A stretch of 64,000 nt of DNA, taken from positions 2,807,001-2,871,000 of the forward strand of contig NC_015422.1 in assembly GCF_000204645.1 (NCBI RefSeq), in the 5' to 3' direction. Origin of the DNA: Alicycliphilus denitrificans K601. Lineage in GTDB: Bacteria > Pseudomonadota > Gammaproteobacteria > Burkholderiales > Burkholderiaceae_C. Below are positions 11,476 through 18,745 of this stretch, piece after piece; the stretch's first letter is position 1; every line of letters starts with the position of its first letter. A program made the position numbers and the translations under genes. The notes under the pieces are model-generated. The model did no database searches. It worked only from the letters and a program-made list of their open reading frames with translations, and was not told where the DNA came from.

Positions 11476-12978
11476 ATGCGCTACCCAAAATCTGGCATTG
11501 GCCGGAAGTGGACGGTCATCGAGCTGAAAGCCATTGGTCCATCCTGGAAGGGCGAGGTCCTGAGCGACGGTGACGGCCTCAGCGGCCAAGTGCTGGCCGC
11601 CGCTGACGGCAGCGTTTCCATCAAGTTCCGCTACGGGTTCAAATGGGATGGCAAGAAAACATGGCACTACTGCGGTGCGTGGCCGACCGCGACGCTGGAC
11701 GAGATCCGGACGAATCGAGACAACGCACGGAAAGCTGTACGGGACGGCATCAATCCCAATGACCAGCGGAAAGCTGTTCGCATCGAGAACCGCCTTCAAG
11801 TAGAACGGGTTATCGCAGAGCAGAAAAAACGGGACGCCGACAACATTACTGTGCAGTCCCTGTTCGACGCCTGGGTAACCGATGGCGTCAAGCGCGAGGA
11901 CAACAACGCGGAAATCAAGCGTTCTTTCAACAAGGACGTTCTGCCCGCCATCGGCACCCTACCTGTGAAGGATGTGACGGAGCACCACATTCGGGCTCTG
12001 CTTCGAGCGATGGTCGATCGAGGAGTCAATCGGCTCGCCGTCATCGCCTCCCATGATCTCAAGCAGATGTTCGTCTGGGCGGAGGAGCGGCAGCCATGGC
12101 GGCGCCTGCTGCAGGAAGGGAATCCGACAGCCCTTGTGGCAGTCGAGAACCTTGTGGATGCCGACTACGATCTTTCCAACGAGGGCACCAGAACCCTTTC
12201 TCCGAAGGAAATCAGGGAGCTGCGTGACATCTTCGCTGCCATGCACCAGGCCTACGAAGCGGCTCCCGACAAGCGCCGGGCCAAGCGGCCTGTCTTGAAG
12301 GAGACGCAGTTGGCCCTCTGGATCAGCCTGTCCACGGCCTGCCGCATCGGCGAACTGCTCATGGCCGAATGGAAGCACGTGAACTTGGAGATCGGGGCGT
12401 GGTTCATCCCCAAAAAGAATGCCAAAGGGAAGCGCGGCAAGAAGCAGGACCAGGTTGTCTATCTCTCCGCTTTTGCGCTGAAGCAGTTCAAGGCACTCCA
12501 CGAGCTGACGAAGGCCTCCAAATGGTGCTTCCCGTGTGCCGACGGGGAAAACCACGTGAACGAAAAGACAGTCAGCAAGCAAGTGGGCGACCGGCAGTGC
12601 CGCTTCAAGGACCGCAAGCCGTTGAAGAACCGGGTTCACGACGATACGCTGGTCCTGTCCGGGGGTGAAAACGGCAAGTGGACACCTCACGACATGCGAA
12701 GGACAGCCGCAACGATGATGCAGCATCTGGAAGTGACACCAGAGGTCATCGACCAATGCCAGAACCATGTGCTGGCGGGAAGCAAAGTGCGACGGCACTA
12801 TCTGCACTACAAATACAGCAAGGAAAAGCGCGAAGCGTGGCGGCTCCTTGGAGAAAGGCTCACGGCAATCTTCGAAGGAAAGGACGAGGATGAATCGACC
12901 CGCGCGCCTGAAGTCGACATCGAGGCGCTTTTCATCCAATCGCTGAAAGAAGAGGCGGCTCTTGAGGCCCCGGCATGA
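11476..12978 (+). CDS. Tyrosine integrase of element 2
   Basis: A 500-residue recombinase. The frame stays open 141 nt further upstream, but the ATG at 11476 is chosen because GGAG lies six bases before it and the extra upstream sequence would translate the 12-bp repeats. The catalytic domain shows the first Arg in LSTACRIGELLMAEW, the HxxR box as TPHDMRRTAATMM and the C-terminal tyrosine region CQNHVLAGSKVRRHYLHY. Residues about 130–210 form the core-binding domain (QSLFDAWVTDGVKREDNNAE). It presumably mobilises the DNA from 11271 to beyond the right edge of the window. Confidence 0.92.
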   Translation: MRYPKSGIGRKWTVIELKAIGPSWKGEVLSDGDGLSGQVLAAADGSVSIKFRYGFKWDGKKTWHYCGAWPTATLDEIRTNRDNARKAVRDGINPNDQRKAVRIENRLQVERVIAEQKKRDADNITVQSLFDAWVTDGVKREDNNAEIKRSFNKDVLPAIGTLPVKDVTEHHIRALLRAMVDRGVNRLAVIASHDLKQMFVWAEERQPWRRLLQEGNPTALVAVENLVDADYDLSNEGTRTLSPKEIRELRDIFAAMHQAYEAAPDKRRAKRPVLKETQLALWISLSTACRIGELLMAEWKHVNLEIGAWFIPKKNAKGKRGKKQDQVVYLSAFALKQFKALHELTKASKWCFPCADGENHVNEKTVSKQVGDRQCRFKDRKPLKNRVHDDTLVLSGGENGKWTPHDMRRTAATMMQHLEVTPEVIDQCQNHVLAGSKVRRHYLHYKYSKEKREAWRLLGERLTAIFEGKDEDESTRAPEVDIEALFIQSLKEEAALEAPA

Positions 12979-13226
12979 TCTCTTAAAAATGTGCGTATTC
13001 CGGCGATGCCGATCAGTCAATCCTGGAACGTGAGCACAGCAGGTCCGGCGAGCAATCGGCAGGATCGCTTCATGTCCCGCGCAAGCTGCCCCGGCAGCAG
13101 CCCGGCATCGAGCCCGCAAAGCGCCCTGACCACTACCTCAATAACCTGGTACGCATGTTGGACAAGGAGATGCGCGCGACGGCGTTGCCGCTGCTTGCTG
13201 CTCGGCGGGTATTTGTATTTGGGAAA
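12979..13226. other. Intergenic stretch with a possible gene remnant
   Basis: No complete gene is seen. One + frame (about 12990–13243) is open and reads like degraded coding DNA (RPDHYLNNLVRMLDKEMRAT), without a convincing start or known motif. It marks the boundary between int2 and the minus-strand graspetide locus. Confidence 0.3.
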
Positions 13227-13997
13227 CTATTGGGCCGGTAACTGCAGAGTCATTCGCAAGAGAAGCTCAGAGGTTTCATCTTTCGGTTCAGTCTTGCCCA
13301 CTTGGGAATTGTTTGCACGAACGCTGGACACCACTTTCAAGTAGCTCGCCCCCGCAGCGAGCTGACTTTTTGCCGCGTCGATCAGGCCAAGCCTTGATGC
13401 AGGATCAAACATCAGCAACAACCCCAGGATCACAAGACCATTGAAAAAGCGCCGCTGCGCCACCTTGATGAAGGTGAGCTTCAGGTTAATGGTGTCGCGG
13501 TTGCGCCTGCCTTGCAGTAGCGACTGTTGGATCAGAATCTTTTGAAGGTTCTTTTTCTGCTCCTTGACTTGGACAATGTCCTCCACGCCTATGACGTGAT
13601 AATTGGCGACTGCGAGGGTTTTGAGGGCCCAGTGGGCCGCGGTAATGAAGTAGATGACCGCCAGGATAAAGATGCCTGTCCACGCGAAACATCCCCAACC
13701 CGGAGAACAAGTCAACGAGGGCCCGGCGTTGCCGATAGCCCATGTCATCAATGGAATCAACGCGGCGACGGCAGCAAGGTAGGTCGTCGCCCGGGCTTCG
13801 GCTCCAGCTTTTCGTTTGTCTTCTTCATCCGTGATGCGCCTCGCCGCCTCGAGATACAAGGAGGCCTCGGCGTCACCTATGCCCTGCAGGTCCTGGATAC
13901 GCGCATCCAGTTCGCGGCCGTCCTGCTGAAGCTTAGCGAGCTCCGCAGGAGAGCACATTTCAGGCCGTGGCCAAATCGCCTGCAGTAGCTTGTTCAT
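13227..13997 (-). CDS. Membrane protein coupled to the graspetide ligase
   Basis: A 256-residue protein of unknown family. Residues 15–65 are charged and helical (AELAKLQQDGRELDARIQDL). Three likely membrane helices follow at about 71–88 (YLAAVAALIPLMTWAIG), 104–126 (FAWTGIFILAVIYFITAAHW) and 184–200 (FFNGLVILGLLLMF), with a basic helical stretch between the last two. The ATG overlaps the ATP-grasp gene by 38 nt, so the two are translationally linked. A possible internal start at 13958 has no clear ribosome site. In a peptide locus with no ABC transporter, this protein could anchor the ligase, help export the product or give self-immunity; none of these is shown by sequence. Confidence 0.65.
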   Translation of the reverse strand: MNKLLQAIWPRPEMCSPAELAKLQQDGRELDARIQDLQGIGDAEASLYLEAARRITDEEDKRKAGAEARATTYLAAVAALIPLMTWAIGNAGPSLTCSPGWGCFAWTGIFILAVIYFITAAHWALKTLAVANYHVIGVEDIVQVKEQKKNLQKILIQQSLLQGRRNRDTINLKLTFIKVAQRRFFNGLVILGLLLMFDPASRLGLIDAAKSQLAAGASYLKVVSSVRANNSQVGKTEPKDETSELLLRMTLQLPAQ

Positions 13998-14943
13998 TCG
14001 CGATCTGCGCCAGCTCGGCCACGATGGCGGCGGCGATGGGATGCCCCGTCCGGGTCTCTATCCATGCCCACTGGCCATTCGGATTGATCTCAAGAAACCA
14101 CAACTGCCCTTCAGGGTCCAAGACGAAATCCAGCGCTCCGAAGCGCAGGCCCAGGCTACGCGTCATAGCTATGCATTTCCGGGCGATCTCGGACGGAAGG
14201 ACGTAAACGGAGTGCGCCAGGTCCGGCGCCGAAGTCTTGCGCCAGTCCACCTCCGTTTCAGGGTGGCCTTGGGAGTCAATAGTTACGGCAAACACCCGAT
14301 CCCCAACAACCGTGGCGCGCACGTCATATCGTTTCTTGATTTCCCGTTGAAGTATCAGTGGGCAGACCCTGATGGAGAGAGGGTCGGTTTGCGCATCGAT
14401 GTGGACGCGGGAGGTGAAGACGACCCTGTCGGTACGTTGCCCCTTCACGACAGCGTTTCTCAGCGGTTTGCCGACAACCCTTCTTTCCGCGGCAAACGCC
14501 TGTGCAGCAACCGGAGAATTGCCGATCAGCGTCTCGGGTATCAGAAACCCGAGCCTCCGGGCAACAGTTAACTGCCTGATCTTGTCCTCAGCAAGCGCTA
14601 TCGCGTGAGGGGCATTGAGCCAGCGATCCCCGACCGCCCAATAGAGCGATTGCAATGTCGCTTGCCACTCTACGGCAGCGTAAGCCTGTTCGGCCTCGTG
14701 AATGTCCGAAAGCGGCTCGGGGGTGCCTGGCCTCCGAAAGTACGCAGCCTTGACACGAGACAGGTCGAAAGACACCCCTTGGAGATCGAAATGCCAAGCA
14801 TCGTCTACTTCTGGCCGACAGTAGAAGGCACCTTTCGGGAGTTCTTCCGTATTGAGCCTCAGGTAGGCGAGCCCCTTGCGTTGAAGCTCAAGTACGATGA
14901 AATCGCTCGTTAGGTCCCTTTGGCTGGTGACGATGAGAATCAT
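13960..14943 (-). CDS. MvdD-type ATP-grasp ligase (graspetide synthetase)
   Basis: A 327-residue ATP-grasp enzyme of the microviridin/graspetide family. These enzymes use ATP to join Thr/Ser or Lys side chains of a precursor peptide to Asp/Glu side chains, forming macrocyclic esters or amides. Diagnostic features are the N-terminal YFRRPGTPEP (about 68–77), an ATP-binding lysine in VVGKPL (157–161), the family signature KKRYDVRATVVGDRVFA (about 203–219) and the metal-binding end FLEINPNGQWAWIE (283–296). Length is normal for the family. It starts 8 nt after the stop of the precursor gene and overlaps the membrane-protein gene downstream. The precursor carries matching Thr/Lys and Glu/Asp repeats, which makes the assignment strong. 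The ring pattern is not predictable from sequence. Confidence 0.9.
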   Translation of the reverse strand: MILIVTSQRDLTSDFIVLELQRKGLAYLRLNTEELPKGAFYCRPEVDDAWHFDLQGVSFDLSRVKAAYFRRPGTPEPLSDIHEAEQAYAAVEWQATLQSLYWAVGDRWLNAPHAIALAEDKIRQLTVARRLGFLIPETLIGNSPVAAQAFAAERRVVGKPLRNAVVKGQRTDRVVFTSRVHIDAQTDPLSIRVCPLILQREIKKRYDVRATVVGDRVFAVTIDSQGHPETEVDWRKTSAPDLAHSVYVLPSEIARKCIAMTRSLGLRFGALDFVLDPEGQLWFLEINPNGQWAWIETRTGHPIAAAIVAELAQIANEQATAGDLATA

Positions 14944-14951
14944 GGCCTAAT

Positions 14952-15296
14952 TCAGTCGTCGCGTTCCATGTTGGCAAACGTCTTCGTAGTGAGCCCCAGC
15001 AGGTGCGCATTCCAGTCCTGGTCATCCTGCTCCGCCTCGGCCTTTGTTTTAGTTTGCAGTTCCAGCAAGGAGGGCTCGGAACTGTCGTCCCGCTCCAACT
15101 GTGCCTCGGTTTTCGTGGTCAGCTCAGCCAAATTCGCCAGCGCTTCGACGATTGGCGCCCCCTCCATAAGCCATACATGCCGTTGTCCACAATAGGCCCC
15201 CGGCAACTGGGCGTTACCGGTGCGCTCAATGGACGCTGCGGTGAGCAGCGGGCTAATCCGCCCCCTTGGCGGCGGTTGCAATTGGGGCTCTGTCAT
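14952..15296 (-). CDS. Graspetide precursor peptide with three core repeats
   Basis: A 114-residue precursor. The first half (residues 1–55) is a leader-like region (PRGRISPLLTAASIERTGN) with a single Cys. The second half holds three copies of the pattern L-[TQ]-T-K-T-x-A-x-x-E-x-D-D: residues 59–71 (LTTKTEAQLERDD), 80–92 (LQTKTKAEAEQDD) and 102–114 (LTTKTFANMERDD), spaced 21 and 22 residues apart. The last repeat ends exactly at the stop codon. Thr and Lys side chains facing a Glu/Asp cluster are what graspetide ligases join. The ATG at 15296 is chosen because GGGAAG lies close upstream. A TTG start 36 nt earlier would add 12 residues but has less support. It sits 8 nt before the ligase gene. 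Confidence 0.85.
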   Translation of the reverse strand: MTEPQLQPPPRGRISPLLTAASIERTGNAQLPGAYCGQRHVWLMEGAPIVEALANLAELTTKTEAQLERDDSSEPSLLELQTKTKAEAEQDDQDWNAHLLGLTTKTFANMERDD

Positions 15297-15466
15297 GTTT
15301 TCTTCCCGGAAACGATGCAGCAAAAGGCTCAAGCCTCTATCTTATTCGTAGCAGGGAGAAACATCGACCGGATCGTTTCCTCTGTCTCCCACGCCCATCG
15401 GGCGGTCACTTATGCGATGCCATCCACTCCTGCCGCACGGGTGCTACGCGCGGACAGTGGCAACGC

Positions 15467-15940
15467 TCAGTCCGCTGCTGCGGTCGCCAGGGACCAGGCC
15501 CAATCCGGCTTCCCAGGATACTGGCTGCTGTCGCTAGGCACCGCGCCAAGGCGCTTGAAAAAGCGTTCATGCGCCTCGGAGTACGCGCGCTCGCTGAACA
15601 CAATGGTCTCGGTTTCAAACTCATCCCTCAGGGCACTTGCGAGGCCGCGCGCAATTGCAAGACCAAAACCCTTCCCCACAAATTCGGTTTCAACCGCGAA
15701 GTGCTCCACCACTGCGGTCTTGCTGTCGCGCAAGCGCCACTGATGAACATAGGCACCCTGCCTCCCGTTGATCCTTATGTACAGATCCGGGGTGGAAGCT
15801 CTGGCGCTCTGCAGTAACCCGATTCCCTCGTGCTGCTGATAGAGGCAGGCGTATCGGACAAACCGGTGCTCCAACGCTTGCCTTATCACGTCGTCGTCCA
15901 GCATGGGATCTAGCTTTGCAGATCGGCGCGACCATGGCAT
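15467..15940 (-). CDS. GNAT-family N-acetyltransferase of the graspetide locus
   Basis: A protein of about 157 residues (ATG at 15940; an in-frame GTG at 15952 would add four). The acetyl-CoA binding motif A of GNAT enzymes appears as VEHFAVETEFVGKGFG followed by LAIARGLASAL, and motif B includes ERAYSEAHERFFKRLGAV. It lies upstream of the precursor on the same strand with a gap of about 170 nt. Microviridin loci also carry a GNAT enzyme (MdnD) that acetylates the peptide N-terminus, so the same tailoring step is plausible here. A role outside the pathway cannot be excluded. Confidence 0.7.
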   Translation of the reverse strand: MPWSRRSAKLDPMLDDDVIRQALEHRFVRYACLYQQHEGIGLLQSARASTPDLYIRINGRQGAYVHQWRLRDSKTAVVEHFAVETEFVGKGFGLAIARGLASALRDEFETETIVFSERAYSEAHERFFKRLGAVPSDSSQYPGKPDWAWSLATAAAD

Positions 15941-16024
15941 GTTCCAGCCCACAGCGTTTCCTTCGTGGTTTGCGGATTCCGATCATTCCATCCAGCGGCG
16001 CGGCCCCACGGCTCGGCCGCAGGG

Positions 16025-17521
16025 CTAGATCACTGGACGGTTCTGATCGATCTGCCATTCATAGATCCCGGCCGCCTCGACGACCCGGACCTTGTCCGAA
16101 GCCTTTAACGTGCCCCCCAACTGGCTCCCGATGTCGTGCTGCATGGCTAGGCTGTGCTCGGCCTGCTTGAGCAGAACCCCGCCTTTCACCACGCCGATGT
16201 TTGTGACCTTGATGAAGAACTTCTCCGCAGCCCGCGAGCCATGTAGACTCACTGGCACTACATCAGTCGGCTTCAGTTGCCCATACTGGCTGCCAAGCCC
16301 ATACAGCGTGACCTCCCGGCGTCCGTGCTGAAGCCGCGCATGCGTGGCCGCATCAAGGGTAAGGGCAGGGCCACTGTGGACCGTGCCAAAACTGGGCGCG
16401 GAAAATCTGTCGGGAAAGACGGCCTTGCGGGTCAGCCCCTCCAGCGGGACCTGCGTGTGCTCATTGATTTCCAGGTATTCGTGGAAACCGGCGAAGGGGC
16501 CGTGCTTCGCCTCGTACGGCACATAGAGATGGGGCATATCGAACACGCTGTCGCCCTTGTCATCGATGTACGCGATCGCGTCAAAGCGAAGCAGCGCACG
16601 GCGCACCAAGATCGCGCGGCGGGCCCTGGGTAGCAGTTCCCAGAAGCCCTTGACCGCGAGGCATTGCGCTTGTTGCTGTTCCTCCTGCTGGTCTCCGAGG
16701 GACACGTCTTCGTCCACCAACTCCGTGCTGTCCCATTCGCCGCCTTCGCGGTCGAGGTAGGCGAAGTGCCTGGCCTCCGTCACGACCAGGCCACATGGAT
16801 CGAAGGAGTGCGCTTTGTACTCTTTCCACCGGGGATTTTTGTCGAAGTCCGGGTAGTCGCCCTCGTAGGGATAGCTTTCGTCGTCCAGATCGCGGACCAG
16901 CACGCGCTGGACAGGGCGGTCGCCCAACACCCGCATCAGCTTGTTCTTGGCCAGCACCGTGGAACGAACGGAGGCGGCCCGGGACCGCCGCCTGGTCGCC
17001 AGTGACAGGCCGAAAAAGGCGAACAGGATGTGGTCGTTCTTGGGCTGAAAGAGCATGTCCTCCAGCTCGCCGGCGCCCCACAGATAGAACTCCATGACTC
17101 CGCGGGACCTGAGCTCCTCGCGGAAGCGGTCGTGCGCGGCCTTGGAGAAATGCACTGGCGCCGCCAGGATGTAGCCGTAGGGCGGCGCCTGCGCCGCCAC
17201 CCCATCCGAAATGATGGTGGCCACCTTCTTGGGCCCGACCTCCTTCTCGCGCTTGCACTGGATCATCCAGAGGTTGCCCTCCATCGGGTGCGGGATGTCC
17301 TCGGCGTCCGCCTCGTCGTCCATCACGGTCGCCGGCACCCTCGCCTCCTCGAAAGCGCGGACATCGAAACCGTCGTCGGCGCCGCCGCGCCCCGTGGACT
17401 CGATGGACTTCCACGGCCGGAAGTCATAGGCCAACTGGCGGACTAGGTCCTCGAACCGGTGAGGATCAAGGTCTTCGAAGTGAATCGGTCCGACCGTTCG
17501 CGTGATGTGTGGTTTAGCCAT
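16025..17521 (-). CDS. Mrr-like restriction endonuclease, probable anti-phage nuclease
   Basis: A 498-residue protein whose first 110 residues match the Mrr_cat endonuclease pattern of the PD-(D/E)XK fold: RFEDLVRQLAYDF (23–35), GRGGADDGFDVRAF (45–57) and WMIQCKREKEVGPKKV (85–100). The Asp and the QxK pair would hold the catalytic metal. Residues about 104–175 continue the fold (AAQAPPYGYILAAPVHFSK). The C-terminal two thirds are not recognised and may sense modified DNA or invading elements. Such nuclease plus unknown sensor proteins are common in defence islands, and Gabija lies 1.2 kb away. The recognition signal is unknown. Confidence 0.75.
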   Translation of the reverse strand: MAKPHITRTVGPIHFEDLDPHRFEDLVRQLAYDFRPWKSIESTGRGGADDGFDVRAFEEARVPATVMDDEADAEDIPHPMEGNLWMIQCKREKEVGPKKVATIISDGVAAQAPPYGYILAAPVHFSKAAHDRFREELRSRGVMEFYLWGAGELEDMLFQPKNDHILFAFFGLSLATRRRSRAASVRSTVLAKNKLMRVLGDRPVQRVLVRDLDDESYPYEGDYPDFDKNPRWKEYKAHSFDPCGLVVTEARHFAYLDREGGEWDSTELVDEDVSLGDQQEEQQQAQCLAVKGFWELLPRARRAILVRRALLRFDAIAYIDDKGDSVFDMPHLYVPYEAKHGPFAGFHEYLEINEHTQVPLEGLTRKAVFPDRFSAPSFGTVHSGPALTLDAATHARLQHGRREVTLYGLGSQYGQLKPTDVVPVSLHGSRAAEKFFIKVTNIGVVKGGVLLKQAEHSLAMQHDIGSQLGGTLKASDKVRVVEAAGIYEWQIDQNRPVI

Positions 17522-17729
17522 AGACCTCTGCCTCCCATGTTGTTGGACGAGACGGACCCGCTGCCGCTGGCCCGCGATGGCCCGAACGCTGCGCCGACCT
17601 TGCCAGCGAGCATACGCATGATGCCAGTGCGGTCGGCCGTCGTTCCAGCGATACGCACGGCTGCTGAATGGGCCGCCCCATAATCGAACGAAACGCCACA
17701 GGCAACACCATTTACTTCATCGTGGGAGG
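17522..17729. other. Spacer with no recognised gene
   Basis: I see no convincing coding sequence or structure. It separates the Mrr-like gene from an IS remnant and probably marks a junction between separately acquired segments. Confidence 0.4.
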
Positions 17730-17813
17730 GACACCGCGCTCATAGGCCCATTTGTCCATCACCTTGGAGATGAACTCGCTGCCGTTGTCGGTCTTGATCG
17801 TGCGCGGCAGGCG
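17730..17813 (-). pseudogene. IS3-family transposase fragment
   Basis: About 28 residues in one minus-strand frame match the second catalytic region of IS3-family OrfB: LPRTIKTDNGSEFISKVMDK followed by WAYERGV. The flanking residues are unrelated, and neither the first Asp region nor the Glu region is present. It is a remnant of an IS that once sat between the Mrr-like gene and the AlpA gene. Confidence 0.75.
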
Positions 17814-17948
17814 GCAATCAATGCGGCGCTCGATGCTGTAAAAGAATCGGTGAATACCGCTATGGGATTCACGCTGCTTTGATTTGATATCCAGCACGCC
17901 CTCCGGAGAAGGTCGATCACGCAATGGGTTGGTCCTTGAGGAAACTTT

Positions 17949-18182
17949 TTATCTCTTGCTTTGGTGCGACCGATGGGAACTGCCCGATAGCGTTCGTACC
18001 CTGGCCACCACCCATTGTTCGACCTCAGAAGCCGGCCAGGCAACGGCGCGGCGGGTTAATTTTCTAGGTGCAGGGAACTCACCAGCCGCAATGAGCTTGT
18101 AGATCGTCGAGCGGGCAAGACCGGTAAGTCGCATGACGTTTGGCAGACGTAGCAATGTAAAAGAGGAGAACTGTTGCTCCAT
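17949..18182 (-). CDS. AlpA-family phage/island regulator
   Basis: A 77-residue helix-turn-helix protein: LLRLPNVMRLTGLARSTIYK, then LIAAGEFPAPRKLTRRAVAW and ASEVEQWVVARVRTL, the classic AlpA layout. AlpA proteins act on the integrases of P4-like islands. The start at 18182 has GAGG five bases upstream and is preferred to an upstream in-frame start at 18224. It is the second AlpA-type gene in the window and may serve element 2, although it lies 5 kb from int2. Confidence 0.85.
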   Translation of the reverse strand: MEQQFSSFTLLRLPNVMRLTGLARSTIYKLIAAGEFPAPRKLTRRAVAWPASEVEQWVVARVRTLSGSSHRSHQSKR

Positions 18183-18224
18183 AAGAACCTCGGTGCTGAA
18201 GATGTGAAGGGCCAGTTGGCTCAC

Positions 18225-18745
18225 GCGTGTGCATGGGCTGAACTGGAGAGGGGGCTGGACTCTATGCCAGCGTGGGGAGGTAATCTGCGCCGCAAGAATT
18301 TGGCGCGATGGTGCCGAGCACCGTCACAGTCGGACGGCTACACCGCATGTCCTGTCCGGCCAGATCATTGCCAGGGCAACCGAACCACTTCAGTTATACA
18401 GGCGGGTAACGACCGCGACGCCACCGATAATCGGTGGAAACATGACATGCGCCTTGGGACTGGCAGCACATTGGAAGACTAACAGGTAGTTCCCCCTGCC
18501 GCATCCGCAACCGAAAGCGCTCCCGCGGAAAAGGGAGGCGTCTACCGGTAGATTTCGGTGGCATTCAAGTGACCACCTAAGCCGACATCGTGATCGGCTG
18601 GAATCGACCCGAAGCCGTCCCACGATTGGCCTGCTTGCAAGTCCGCAACGCAGCGATTGCTGCCCTCCGCGTCTTGAAGCCGGATTCACGCACTGGGACC
18701 TGAAGCAGTCATCGGGTCACGGGTCGAAGATTCAACCGCCGAAGG
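18225..18745. other. 520-bp spacer with no recognised gene
   Basis: Only short overlapping open frames without recognisable domains are present. It lies between the gajB stop and the alpA start, and may hold the alpA promoter and decayed DNA. Confidence 0.4.

Noticed and set aside
14952..15128. CRISPR-like or satellite repeat array
   Set aside because: The repeats are at protein level inside one reading frame with a linked ligase gene; the DNA repeats are imperfect and have no spacer pattern.
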